Made by a program: the position numbers and the translations under genes
DNA from: CAYJXJ01 sp964374095
GTDB taxonomy: Bacteria > Elusimicrobiota > Elusimicrobia > UBA1565 > UBA9628
Direction of reading: 5' to 3'
DNA length: 36,588 nt
Assembly: GCA_964374095.1 (NCBI GenBank)
Contig: CAYJXJ010000026.1
Span: forward strand, 1-36,588
Notes under the pieces: model-generated
The model's database searches: none
What the model was told of the DNA's origin: nothing
What the model saw: the letters and a program-made list of their open reading frames with translations, nothing else
Shown here: positions 22,079 to 30,690 of the stretch, in pieces
Layout of the letters: every line of letters starts with the position of its first letter
Numbering within the stretch: position 1 is the stretch's first letter

Positions 22079-23662
22079 ATGATCGCGCGCTTCCAATCCA
22101 TGGCGCTGCGCGGCCCCGCGGGGGTCCCGGTCCAAGTCGAGGTCGACATATCCAACGGCCTGCCGAATTTCGTGACCGTCGGGCTGCCCGACGCCGCGGT
22201 GCGGGAGTCGCGGGAGCGGGTTTCTTCGGCGCTGCGCAATTCGGGCCTGCGCCTCCCGCCGCGGCGGGTGACCGTCAACCTCGCCCCGGCCCAGGCCCGC
22301 AAGGAAGGGACCAATTTCGACCTCGCCATCGCGCTGGGGGCCTTGGGGGCCTGCGGCCGGATTCCGGCCGGCGGCTGGGGCGCCCGTTACTGCTTCGTCG
22401 GAGAGTTGGGTTTGGACGGCGCCCTGCGTCCGGTCCATGGGATGCTGGCGATGGCCATGGCCGCCAAGGAGCTGGGTTTGGAGGGGATCGTCGTGCCCAC
22501 CGGCAACGCGCCCCAGGTCCGCGCGGCCGGGGTGCGGGTGGCGGCGGCCGAGAGCCTCTCCCAGGTCGTCGGCTGGCTGTCGGCCCCCGAGCCGCCCGCC
22601 GATGAAACCCCCGCCGCGGGTTCGGAGGTTTCCTCCCCAGGATCGTCGGCGGGGACCCAGGAGCCGGCATGCCTCTCCGATGTCCGCGGCCAGGCCCTCG
22701 CCAAGCGTGCCCTCGAGATCGCCGCCGCCGGCGGGCACCACCTGCTCCTGATGGGGCCTCCGGGAACGGGCAAGTCCATGCTCGCCCGGCGCCTGCCGGG
22801 CCTGCTTCCCCCGCCCAGCCGGCGGGAAAGCCTCGAGATCGCCCGCATCCATGCCTTGGCCGGTCCGGGGCATGCCGCCGCCGCGCCCGCCGGGACGGCG
22901 CCCGCGGGGCGCCCGTTCCGCTCGCCGCACCACTCCGCCTCGGCCGCCGCCTTGATGGGAGGAGGCCCCCGGCTGCGGCCCGGGGAGGTGTCCTTGGCCC
23001 ATGCCGGGGTGCTGTTCCTCGACGAGTTGGCCGAGTTCAATCGGGCCGCTTTGGAGGCGCTCCGGCAGCCGATGGAGGAGGGGAGCGTCCTGGTTTCCAG
23101 GGCCCGCGACGCCGTGGAGTTCCCCGCGAGATTCATGCTCGTCGCCGCCGCCAATCCCTGCCCGTGCGGGTTCCGCGGACACCCGCGCGTCGAGTGTTCG
23201 TGCACGCCGGCCGCGGCGCGGGCCTACGCGCGCCGGCTGTCGGGCCCGCTCATGGACCGGGTGGACATTCAGGTGGAGGTCGCGCCGACCCGGTTCGATG
23301 AGTGGCTCGGGGCGTCGGCCGGCGCCACGCCTCCCGGTGATGCGTCGGCGGCGGTCCGGGACAGGGTCTTGCGGGCCCGGCAGGCGCAGCGGCAGAGGGC
23401 CGGGGAGGGAGGACTCAACGCCGCGATTCCGGCCGCGGCGCTCCGGGGAATATGCCGGTTGGACCGGGAGGGGCAGGCGCACCTGGAGCATGCGGCGTCC
23501 CGCTGGTCGCTGTCGGCTCGAGGCTTGGACCGCGCATTGCGGGTGGCGAGGACGATCGCCGACCTCGCGGGAGCGCGGGACGTCGCCGCGGCCCATGTGG
23601 CCGAGGCGGCGGGGTTCCGACGTTGGGACCGGTTGGCCGCTCAACCGCTGGCATTGGCGTGA
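22079..23662 (+). CDS. comM: YifB/ComM-family Mg-chelatase-like AAA+ ATPase
   Basis: The product is 527 aa, full length for the family. An N-terminal ChlI/Lon-protease-like fold (MALRGPAGVPVQVEVDISNG, NFVTVGLPDAAVRESRERV) is followed by an AAA+ core with Walker A GPPGTGKS (226-233) and LFLDELAEF. The C-terminal region has the NPCPCG cysteine motif. ComM is a DNA helicase that promotes branch migration during natural transformation. It is preceded by an AGGAG ribosome-binding site. Together with dprA, topA and xerC downstream it forms a DNA-processing cluster seen in many bacteria. Confidence 0.94.
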   Translation: MIARFQSMALRGPAGVPVQVEVDISNGLPNFVTVGLPDAAVRESRERVSSALRNSGLRLPPRRVTVNLAPAQARKEGTNFDLAIALGALGACGRIPAGGWGARYCFVGELGLDGALRPVHGMLAMAMAAKELGLEGIVVPTGNAPQVRAAGVRVAAAESLSQVVGWLSAPEPPADETPAAGSEVSSPGSSAGTQEPACLSDVRGQALAKRALEIAAAGGHHLLLMGPPGTGKSMLARRLPGLLPPPSRRESLEIARIHALAGPGHAAAAPAGTAPAGRPFRSPHHSASAAALMGGGPRLRPGEVSLAHAGVLFLDELAEFNRAALEALRQPMEEGSVLVSRARDAVEFPARFMLVAAANPCPCGFRGHPRVECSCTPAAARAYARRLSGPLMDRVDIQVEVAPTRFDEWLGASAGATPPGDASAAVRDRVLRARQAQRQRAGEGGLNAAIPAAALRGICRLDREGQAHLEHAASRWSLSARGLDRALRVARTIADLAGARDVAAAHVAEAAGFRRWDRLAAQPLALA

Positions 23663-23673
23663 GGGAGGATGGC

Positions 23674-24492
23674 ATGAAACTGCTGATCTTAGTGGCGTTG
23701 GCGCTCGGAACGGGAGACGCCGCATGGGCCGCCCGTTACCGGATCATCGAAGGGGATCATCTGTGGGGACTGGCGGGGAAGTTCTACGACAATCACTTCT
23801 GCTGGCCGGTTCTCCACGAGGCGAACAAGTCGAGCATCAAGAACCCGCACTGGATCTATCCCAATCAGGAGCTCGAAGTCCCGGATTCGGAGAAATGCCG
23901 GCCGCGCGAAAACCCTCCCGGAGTCTCGGCGGTGGCGCCCGTGGCGCCGGCGCCGGAGCCGATCGAGTCCTCGGCGGCGGTCGTCGTGGAAATGCCGCCG
24001 CCGGCGCCGCCGGACCCGCCGCCGCCCCCTCCGCTTCCCGCGGCGCCGCGGGAGGAGACGCTGGCGCCGCCCCCGGCTGTCGCTCCGGGGGCGGCCGCCC
24101 CGGGCGAGCGCATGCCGGACAAGATGGAGTCCGGCGACCTTTCCGCTGATATTCCCCCGGCGCAGACGACCTACGGCGTGGGGGTCCCGCGCCTCCATTT
24201 TCCCAAAGGCTGGACCGCGGACGGGCGGGTGACGAGCGAGGGGCTTGTCTCGGTGGGGGGCGAGCATGACGGGATTCTCACGACGAAGCGGCGGCAGGCG
24301 CCGGGGACGCGCGTGATCGTGTACCGGCCCACGTCGCGCTTTGAATCCGAGGAGGGCCAGACCGGGGTCTTCCTCCAGAAGGTCGGCGTGACCGAGATCC
24401 TCCGGCGCATCGCGGGCTCGCGCTACCGGTTCCGGCTCCTCTCCTCGGGCGACGCGGTCCAGGAATCGGACTGGCTCAAGGTGGAACCATGA
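23674..24492 (+). CDS. Exported LysM-domain protein
   Basis: The product is 272 aa. The signal peptide covers residues 1-20 (cleavage near AWA/ARY). A LysM-like domain follows (about 20-72: YRIIEGDHLWGLAGKFY, ..NPHWIYPNQEL), which binds peptidoglycan-type glycans. Then there is a Pro/Ala-rich linker (about 85-160) and a C-terminal beta-rich domain of unknown function. I chose ATG 23674, 12 nt after the comM stop, because it opens directly into the leader. It may be an envelope anchor. Confidence 0.88.
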   Translation: MKLLILVALALGTGDAAWAARYRIIEGDHLWGLAGKFYDNHFCWPVLHEANKSSIKNPHWIYPNQELEVPDSEKCRPRENPPGVSAVAPVAPAPEPIESSAAVVVEMPPPAPPDPPPPPPLPAAPREETLAPPPAVAPGAAAPGERMPDKMESGDLSADIPPAQTTYGVGVPRLHFPKGWTADGRVTSEGLVSVGGEHDGILTTKRRQAPGTRVIVYRPTSRFESEEGQTGVFLQKVGVTEILRRIAGSRYRFRLLSSGDAVQESDWLKVEP

Positions 24493-24521
24493 GCGGGCGT
24501 CGGATCACGATGAGGGACGGT

Positions 24522-24548
24522 AGCGAGGATACAGGTAGAAAACCATGA
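24522..24548 (+). repeat. Stop-to-start intergenic repeat, copy 3 (right half only)
   Basis: The right arm AGGATACAGGTAGAAAACCATGA is identical to copy 2 over more than 20 nt, but the left arm (ATGGTT) is missing. Without it no stem can form. The ATG is used as the start of the next gene. Confidence 0.6.
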
Positions 24549-24946
24549 AAATATACGTCATCGTCTGTCTTATCGGCATCGGAATCTGGTATGGCTACGG
24601 CAAGTACGCCGGCGCGCTCTCCCCCATGGAAATGGCGCTCGAACACAGCCGCAAGAATCCCAACCCCGACTGGTCGCCCCGGATCCAGTATTGGGTGGGC
24701 GTCGTGTATTTCCAACAGGCGAAGTATCGGCCGGCGCAGGAGACATTCCAGGGCCTGCTCAAGGAGTATCCGACCTGCCAGTACGCCCCCGACTCGCTCT
24801 TCAAGCTGAACCTGGCGGCGCAGGAAAACCGCGAGTGGGAGGTGGCCAAGGGGGCCCTGGCCCGCTATATCGAGGAATACCCGAAGGGAGACAACGCGGC
24901 GGCGGCTAAAACCGGGTTGGACCAGCTGCGCTACAACCACCCATGA
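24545..24946 (+). CDS. Small membrane-anchored TPR protein
   Basis: The product is 133 aa. An N-terminal hydrophobic helix (IYVIVCLIGIGIWYGYG) is followed by two TPR-like units (IQYWVGVVYFQQAKYRPAQE, and LAAQENREWEVAKGALARYI). The consensus resembles YbgF/BamD-type repeats that act as binding scaffolds at the envelope. The start lies in the intergenic repeat. The partner is unknown; the preceding gene is a LysM protein, so an envelope role is plausible. Confidence 0.8.
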   Translation: MKIYVIVCLIGIGIWYGYGKYAGALSPMEMALEHSRKNPNPDWSPRIQYWVGVVYFQQAKYRPAQETFQGLLKEYPTCQYAPDSLFKLNLAAQENREWEVAKGALARYIEEYPKGDNAAAAKTGLDQLRYNHP

Positions 24947-24992
24947 CCGGAGGAAATGGTTCGATTCAGAAGGATATAGGTAGAGAACCATG
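24944..24992 (+). repeat. Stop-to-start intergenic repeat, copy 4
   Basis: It begins with the TGA of the TPR gene and ends with the ATG of the XRE gene. The outer stem is ATGGTTC/GAACCAT (24956-24962 / 24985-24991). Compared with copy 2 (ATGGTTT/AAACCAT) the closing pair has changed from T-A to C-G on both sides, a compensatory change that supports real base-pairing. Confidence 0.7.
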
Positions 24993-25349
24993 ACCGGAGC
25001 CTTCGTCCGCCGGGTGGCCGAGGGGATGCGGCGGCGCAAGCTCGGCCTTCGCGAGCTTTGCCGCGCCGCGCGGCTCGACCCCTCGTTTTTCTCCAAGGTG
25101 CTCTCGGGCAAGCGCAGCCCGCCTTCCGAGGAGGGGGTGCTGCGCAAGCTCGCGGGCATACTGGAGCTCGATGCCGCGGAGCTCATCGTCGCCGCGGGCC
25201 GCATCCCGAGGGAGTGGGCCGCGCTTCGCGACGACGCGTCGCTGTTTAGAAGCGTGAATTCGCGCATCGTGGGAGTTTCCTGGACCGCCCTTTCCCCGCG
25301 GCCGCCAGCGGCGGGCACGAGCTCCGTGCTTTCCGAAGAGCTCCTTTGA
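24990..25349 (+). CDS. XRE-family transcriptional regulator
   Basis: The product is 119 aa. A helix-turn-helix of the Cro/C1 type covers residues ~10-65: LGLRELCRAARLDPSFFSKV, LSGKRSPPSEEGVLRKLAGI. The recognition helix (DPSFFSKVLSGKR) is typical. The C-terminal ~40 aa are unrelated and probably flexible. The TGA overlaps the dprA TTG start. It may regulate the dprA-topA genes that follow, but no operator is identified. Confidence 0.88.
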   Translation: MTGAFVRRVAEGMRRRKLGLRELCRAARLDPSFFSKVLSGKRSPPSEEGVLRKLAGILELDAAELIVAAGRIPREWAALRDDASLFRSVNSRIVGVSWTALSPRPPAAGTSSVLSEELL

Positions 25350-26233
25350 CGGCGAGCCGCGGCCGCGCCGGCTCCTGCCGGCCGGACTCGCCGGAGTACC
25401 CCGAACTGCTCCGGACGCTGACGGACCGTCCCGCGCATCTCAACTTCCGGGGAGACCCCTCCCCGCGGTCCGGGCTGGCCATCGTCGGATCGCGCCGCCC
25501 CACCCCGTACGGCCGCAGGATCGCGCGGCGCCTGGCCGGCGAGGCCGCCGCGCGAGGGCTGGTCGTGGTGAGCGGGCTGGCCCGGGGCATCGACGGCGAG
25601 GCGCATCAAGGGGCGCTCGACCGCGGGGGGATCACGTGGGCGGTCCTGGGATCGGGCCTGGACCGGGTCTATCCTCCGGAGCACGCGGCCTTGGCCGAGC
25701 GCATCGTTGCCGGCGGGGGATGCCTCTGGAGCGAATTTCCGCCCGGCACCTCGCCGCGCCCGGACAACTTTCCCCGGCGCAACCGCGTCATCTCGGGGGC
25801 GAGCTGGGCCACGCTCGTGGTCGAAGGGCGCCTGGGTTCCGGATCCCTGATCACCGCGCGGCTCGCCGCGGACCAGGGCCGCGAGGTGCTGGCCGTTCCG
25901 GGGCCGGTGGATTCTCCCCTCAGCGACGCCCCCAACCTCCTCATCCGGGAGGGGGCGGGCGTGGTCCGCAATGTGTCGGACCTCCTGGAGGCCCTGCCGC
26001 CGGAATTGCGTTCCCGGGGGCGAAGGGACGGCCTTTCATCGGCTAGAGACTTTAGCGGGCTGCCCGAGAATTGGACGCGCATACTCCGCCTCTTGGAGCC
26101 GGGCGGCAGCTCCTTTGAGGACATCGTTTCGGCCTCGGGTCTTGACTTATCGGCGGTTTCGCATATACTCTTTCACATGGAAATGGAAGGTCTTATCGAA
26201 TCTTTAGCGGGTCAGCGCTATGCCGCGAGGTAA
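25346..26233 (+). CDS. dprA: DNA-processing protein DprA (Smf)
   Basis: The product is 295 aa. DprA loads RecA onto single-stranded DNA during transformation. The Rossmann-like DNA_processg_A domain is clear: AIVGSRRPTPYG, VVSGLARGIDGEAHQGAL, LGSGLDRVYPPEH, NFPRRNRVISG, GSGSLITARLAADQGR. The C-terminal ~65 aa form a winged-helix-like domain. The start is TTG 25346, overlapping the XRE stop; the alternative is a later internal start, but the family N-terminus (PEYPELLRTL) supports the early one. The last 14 nt overlap topA. Confidence 0.94.
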   Translation: MTASRGRAGSCRPDSPEYPELLRTLTDRPAHLNFRGDPSPRSGLAIVGSRRPTPYGRRIARRLAGEAAARGLVVVSGLARGIDGEAHQGALDRGGITWAVLGSGLDRVYPPEHAALAERIVAGGGCLWSEFPPGTSPRPDNFPRRNRVISGASWATLVVEGRLGSGSLITARLAADQGREVLAVPGPVDSPLSDAPNLLIREGAGVVRNVSDLLEALPPELRSRGRRDGLSSARDFSGLPENWTRILRLLEPGGSSFEDIVSASGLDLSAVSHILFHMEMEGLIESLAGQRYAAR

Positions 26234-28634
26234 AACCCCGGCCCGCGGCAAGGGAAAAAAGGCCGCGCAGGCGGTTCCGGCCCAAGGGACCAGGGGACCC
26301 GCCTTGGTGATTGTCGAGTCGCCGGCCAAGGAACGCACGATTTCTCGGTTTTTGAGCGCCGGTTCCTATAAAGGTAAGTACCTCGTTCGCAGCTCATACG
26401 GCCATGTCCGGGACCTTCCGCCCAAGAAAATCGGGGTCGAACTGGACGGGGGCTTCGCGCCGCAATACGTCCTGCTGCCGCGGGCCAAGAAGATCATGGC
26501 CGAGTTCAAGCCTATCGCCGAAAGAGCCGCTTCGGTCTTCCTCGCCACGGACCACGACCGGGAGGGTGAGTCCATCGCCTGGCATCTCGTGGAGATTCTC
26601 AAGCTTCCGGAGGCCAAGGTGCGCCGCATCACCTTCCACGAGATCACCCCGAGGGCCCTGGCCGAAGCCCTAGCGGCCCCCCGCAAGCTCGATTTCAACC
26701 TCGTTCACGCGCAGCAGGCGCGCCGGGTGATAGACCGGTTGGTGGGCTACAAGCTTTCCCCGCTGCTCTGGGAGAAGATCCAAAGCGGGCTTTCCGCGGG
26801 GCGCGTCCAATCCGTCGCGGTGCGCCTGCTTTCCGAGCGCGAAAGCGAGATCACGGGGTTCCTGTCGGAGAAATTCTGGACGCTGGGGGCGCTGGTGCAA
26901 AAGCCGGCGGCCGCCGCGGGCGCCAAGTCCTTCGAGGCCCGGCTCTGGGTTTGGAAAGGCGAACGCGTGGAGACGACCAAGACTTTCGACCTTTTCGCCG
27001 AGCCCTACCGGGTCAAAGTGACGTCCCTGGCCGGGGCCGAAGACGTCGCCGCCGTCGAGAAAGTCCTTAATGGCGCGTCCCTGAAGGTCTCCAAAGTCGA
27101 GCGCAAGGAGACCCGCCGCGGGCCGCCTCCCCCGTTTACGACCAGCACCCTCCAGCAGGCCGCGGCGTCCAGGCTCTACTTCCCGGCCGAGCGCACGATG
27201 CGGGTGGCTCAATCCCTCTACGAAGGCGTGGCCATCGGCGGCGAGGAGGCGGCCGGGCTCATCACCTACATGCGCACGGACTCGGTCTTCGTGTCGCAAA
27301 CCGCGGCCGTGGAGGCGGCGCGTTTCATCAAGGACCGTTATGGAGCGGCCTTCGCGCCCGCGGCCCCGCCGGTCTATCAGACCAAGACCCCGGGCGCCCA
27401 GGAAGCCCACGAAGCGATCCGGCCGACCGGCGTGACGCGCCTCCCGGAGGAGGTCCGGGGCTTCCTCGAGCCCGAGCAGGCGAAACTCTACGACCTCATC
27501 TGGAGGCGATTCGTCTCCAGCCAGATGTCCGACGCCGTCTACGACACCCTCGCCGCCGAGATCGAGTTCGGCGCGGGCGAGGGGGGCGGGGTCCTGCGCG
27601 CCGCCGGGCGCACCTTGAAATTCGAGGGGTTCCTGAGAACCGAAAAGGAGCGCCGCGCCCCGGAGCCGCAGGAAGAGGCCGAGGAGGCGGAGGAGGCTCC
27701 GGAGCCCGATGCGATGAACCTCCCCATGCTGGAGGTCGGCGATCCCATCGAACTCCTGGAAGCCCGGCCGGAGCAGCACCAGAGTTCCCCGCCCCCCCAT
27801 TACAACGAGGCCAGCCTCATCCGGGCCATGGAGCGCCACGGCATCGGGCGCCCTTCGACCTACGCCCCCACCATCAAGACCATCATGAGCCGCGGTTATG
27901 TCCGCCGGTCCAAGGACCGCAAGCTCCTTCCCAGCGACCTGGGAACGCTGGTGACCGACAACCTCAAGAAACACTTTCCCGACGTGGTGAGCCTGAGCTA
28001 CACCGCCCGCGTCGAGGAACGCCTCGACGCCGTCGCCGAGGGAGCCGAGCCTTGGGCCAAGGTCGTCGATGATTTCTACAACCCTTTCGCCAAGGCCCTG
28101 GAGACCGCGGCCCAGGAGATGGTCATGAGCCGGCCCGAGCCCAAGCTCTCGGGCCAGATGTGCCCGCTCTGCGGCACGGAGATGCTCATCCGAGAGAGCC
28201 GGTTCGGGAAGTATCTCTCCTGCTCCAAGTTTCCGCGGTGCAAGGGCAAGATCCCCCTGGACGCCGAGGGCAAGCCCATCGTTCCCGAGAAGACCGGCGA
28301 GCTCTGCGACCTGTGCGGCAAGGAGATGGTCATCCGGACCGGGCGCAAGGGGCGCTTCATGGCGTGTTCCGGGTACCCGCAGTGCCGCTGCACCTTCTCG
28401 CTCGACGCCGAGGGCAAGAAGATCCCGGGCTCCCGGCCGGTCCCCACGGACCGCAAATGCCAAAAGTGCCAGCATATATTCTGGCTGCGGTTGGGCAAGC
28501 GGGGATTCTTCCTGGCCTGTTCGGGCTTTCCCAAGTGCCGCAACATAAAACCGGTTCCGCGCGAGGAAGGCGAAGCGATGCGGGTGGCGGGCGAAGCGGC
28601 GCGCCTGGCGCAACGCTCGCAGCCGGGCCCGTAG
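26220..28634 (+). CDS. topA: DNA topoisomerase I
   Basis: The product (804 aa) relaxes negative supercoils. The N-terminal 25 residues are a basic tail. TOPRIM: LVIVESPAKERTISRFL and DHDREGESIAWHL. The active-site tyrosine is Y350 in GLITYMRTDS. The C-terminus has three four-Cys zinc ribbons (from about 645): CPLCG..CSKFPRC, CDLCG..CSGYPQC, CQKCQ..CSGFPKC. An acidic insert (EEAEEAEEAPEP) lies before the catalytic cleft closes. The length and domain order are normal for bacteria with three ribbons. Confidence 0.97.
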   Translation: MPRGKTPARGKGKKAAQAVPAQGTRGPALVIVESPAKERTISRFLSAGSYKGKYLVRSSYGHVRDLPPKKIGVELDGGFAPQYVLLPRAKKIMAEFKPIAERAASVFLATDHDREGESIAWHLVEILKLPEAKVRRITFHEITPRALAEALAAPRKLDFNLVHAQQARRVIDRLVGYKLSPLLWEKIQSGLSAGRVQSVAVRLLSERESEITGFLSEKFWTLGALVQKPAAAAGAKSFEARLWVWKGERVETTKTFDLFAEPYRVKVTSLAGAEDVAAVEKVLNGASLKVSKVERKETRRGPPPPFTTSTLQQAAASRLYFPAERTMRVAQSLYEGVAIGGEEAAGLITYMRTDSVFVSQTAAVEAARFIKDRYGAAFAPAAPPVYQTKTPGAQEAHEAIRPTGVTRLPEEVRGFLEPEQAKLYDLIWRRFVSSQMSDAVYDTLAAEIEFGAGEGGGVLRAAGRTLKFEGFLRTEKERRAPEPQEEAEEAEEAPEPDAMNLPMLEVGDPIELLEARPEQHQSSPPPHYNEASLIRAMERHGIGRPSTYAPTIKTIMSRGYVRRSKDRKLLPSDLGTLVTDNLKKHFPDVVSLSYTARVEERLDAVAEGAEPWAKVVDDFYNPFAKALETAAQEMVMSRPEPKLSGQMCPLCGTEMLIRESRFGKYLSCSKFPRCKGKIPLDAEGKPIVPEKTGELCDLCGKEMVIRTGRKGRFMACSGYPQCRCTFSLDAEGKKIPGSRPVPTDRKCQKCQHIFWLRLGKRGFFLACSGFPKCRNIKPVPREEGEAMRVAGEAARLAQRSQPGP

Positions 28635-28715
28635 GGTCGATCGGTGAAAGCGATCGCGGAGCCGGCGCCATTCGGGGTTTATCCGCGCCGGTGCGGATAG
28701 CGCGGCGCCCTTTCC

Positions 28716-29672
28716 GTGACCGGAGGAAATGGTTCGATTCCCAAGGATAGGGGTGGAGAAACAGCGGAGCTCGAGCTTTGGCGCGAGCGCTATCTGGCCC
28801 AGCTTCAGTTGGTTCGTCACCGCTCGCCGCGCACGCTCCGGGCCTATGCCGCCGACCTCAAGCACTTCCTCGATTTCTGCGCCGGGTCGTCCGGGGCCGC
28901 GACGCCCGCCGACATCGGCCGCGGGTTGGTGCGCGCCTACCTCGCGGGCTTGGGATCGCTCAAGCGCGCCTCGGTCCTGCGCCGCCTCTCCGCCCTGCGC
29001 TCCTGGTGCGCCTTCATGTTGGAGAGCGGGATGCTCAAGGCCGACCCCTTCGTGCGGCTGACTCTCCCCAAGAAGGAGGCCCGCCTGCCGCGCTTCCTGA
29101 CCGAGGAAGAGATGGCCGAGGTCCTGGGGCCCGGGCCCCAGGCCCCCGGAGGGAGCCGTTCCTCCTTTCCCGGAGGGGGGCTTGCCGGCCGACGGGATCA
29201 GGCGGTGCTCGAGCTCCTCTACTCCTCGGGCCTGCGGCGCTCGGAGCTTTCATCGCTCAACTGCGGGGACGTCGATTTCGTGGGGGGAACGCTTCGCGTT
29301 TTGGGCAAGGGCGGGCGCGAGAGGATCGTGCCGGCCGGCGCGGCGGCCCTCCAGGCGTTGCGCGATTACCTGCGCCTGCGGGGACGGACGGCGGCCGGAG
29401 ATCCCCTATTCCTGAATCATCTCGGAAAGCGTGTTTCCGACGGCGGCGTGGCCTGGATCCTGTCGCGCTGGGCGCGCCGGCGCGGATTGAAGAAAATGAC
29501 GCCTCACGCCTTCCGCCACAGCTTCGCGACCCATTTGCTCAACGGCGGCTGTGACCTGAGATCGGTCCAGGAGATGCTCGGCCACAAGAGCCTCGCCACC
29601 ACCCAGGTTTACACCCATCTCTCCCTGGAGCGCCTGCGCAAGGTCTACCAGGACTCCCATCCCCGGGCATGA
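28716..29672 (+). CDS. xerC: Tyrosine recombinase XerC/XerD
   Basis: The product is about 318 aa. The N-terminal SAM-like core-binding domain (about 18-110: YLAQLQLVRHRSPRTLRAYA) is followed by the catalytic domain with the R-K-HxxR-H-Y set: GLRRSELSSL, GKGGRERIVP, HAFRHSFATHLL, MLGHKSLATTQVYTH. It resolves chromosome dimers at dif. The listed GTG start at 28716 lies in copy 5 of the intergenic repeat, so its first ~15 residues are encoded by the repeat. A start further in (no ATG before the LELW motif) is possible only at a rare codon. It follows topA as in many genomes. Confidence 0.92.
   Translation: MTGGNGSIPKDRGGETAELELWRERYLAQLQLVRHRSPRTLRAYAADLKHFLDFCAGSSGAATPADIGRGLVRAYLAGLGSLKRASVLRRLSALRSWCAFMLESGMLKADPFVRLTLPKKEARLPRFLTEEEMAEVLGPGPQAPGGSRSSFPGGGLAGRRDQAVLELLYSSGLRRSELSSLNCGDVDFVGGTLRVLGKGGRERIVPAGAAALQALRDYLRLRGRTAAGDPLFLNHLGKRVSDGGVAWILSRWARRRGLKKMTPHAFRHSFATHLLNGGCDLRSVQEMLGHKSLATTQVYTHLSLERLRKVYQDSHPRA
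28717..28763 (+). repeat. Stop-to-start intergenic repeat, copy 5 (3' arm lost)
   Basis: TGACCGGAGGAAATGGTTCG is identical to copy 4 for its first 20 nt. The right end is diverged: GGTGGAGAAACAG replaces GGTAGAGAACCATGA, removing both the pairing arm and the ATG. The repeat appears to have been captured as the 5' end of the xerC reading frame. Confidence 0.6.
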
Positions 29673-29707
29673 CCGTGACCGGAGGAACTCCCGCGGGGGG
29701 CCGCCGG

Positions 29708-30688
29708 ATGATCTCCAAGATCGAGCTCCTCATGGAGGAGACCGGCTGCGACCAAGGGGAGGCCGAGCTGGCGCTCGAGATGTGCGGCTATGAGGTGGAG
29801 GCCGCGGCCAAGGCCCTCCCCCGACTGCTCAAAAACATACTCGTCATCAAGAGCAAGTTCCGCGATCCCGAGGCGGGCCGATTCGGGCTCCTCCTGATCA
29901 TCCTCAACGCCAAGACCCGCGCCTTGCTCCGCGCGCGCGCGGTCCTCTCCTACCATCCGGCCGTTTACACGGCGCGCCTCGACAAAGGCTGGTTCGAGTT
30001 CGAGAAAGGCCTCTACGGCTGCCGCCTTTGGGAAGGGAGCCTGCCCAATGAGAGTCTGGAGATCGAGCATGCCCTGACCCAGAGATTCAGGGGAGAGCCC
30101 CAGGACCAGGTCTTCGACCCGGGCGACGAAGGCCTGGAGGCCGCCGCCTCGGAGGTCGGAAAGGTTCTCCGGCGCGTCCTGCGCAGCCCCGCGGTGGACC
30201 TGCGGGTCCTCAAGGAAGTCCTGGATTTGGGCCAGTTCCAGTCCCTCGACGCCGACGACCCGGCGGAACGCCTGCGCCCGGCCGCGGTGTCGCCCACGGC
30301 CCGGCCGGCCAAGGGCGCGGGGGCGCCGCTGGTCCTGAAAGTGGGCTTGGAGAGCGATCCGGAGGGCACGCCCGCCCGGGAACTCCGGGCCGGCGACGTG
30401 GTCTACGCCTTGATCGCCGACCCGCGCGATATCGCCCAGTATCTGGCCCGGCTCTTCGGGTGCCAGTCGGACAAGGGCCCCCAGCCCCTCATGGCGCCGG
30501 TCGAGGCCGTGGATGCGACGGCCGAGAGCGTGACCGCGAGGCTGCGCTTCGCGGTCGGAGTCTGCGGGGAGGCCCATGTTTTCCCGGAGACGCGGCTGCG
30601 GGTGGAGCGCAGTCCCGGCCGGGCCGCCGAGGCTAGAGAAGGGCTCTCGTGGTGGAAGAAGCTGTTGGGGGGGAAGGAGGCCCAATGA
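29708..30688 (+). CDS. Unknown protein with UBA/TS-N-like N-terminus
   Basis: The product is about 326 aa from ATG 29708 (MISKIELLMEETGC). An upstream ATG at 29669 overlaps the xerC stop but would add a Gly-rich leader. Residues 1-45 resemble a UBA/TS-N helical bundle (MEETGCDQGEAELALEMCGY, EVEAAAKALPRLL). I recognise no catalytic motif in the rest. The middle has a beta-rich part (LLLIILNAKTRALLRARAVL) and a short C-terminal domain ending in LSWWKKLLGG. It lies between xerC and purA. Function unknown. Confidence 0.65.
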   Translation: MISKIELLMEETGCDQGEAELALEMCGYEVEAAAKALPRLLKNILVIKSKFRDPEAGRFGLLLIILNAKTRALLRARAVLSYHPAVYTARLDKGWFEFEKGLYGCRLWEGSLPNESLEIEHALTQRFRGEPQDQVFDPGDEGLEAAASEVGKVLRRVLRSPAVDLRVLKEVLDLGQFQSLDADDPAERLRPAAVSPTARPAKGAGAPLVLKVGLESDPEGTPARELRAGDVVYALIADPRDIAQYLARLFGCQSDKGPQPLMAPVEAVDATAESVTARLRFAVGVCGEAHVFPETRLRVERSPGRAAEAREGLSWWKKLLGGKEAQ

Positions 30689-30690
30689 AA

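Noticed and set aside
22013..23725. Long minus-strand frame opposite comM
   Set aside because: comM is certain on the plus strand by its motifs. The minus frame is GC-skew-driven shadow coding.
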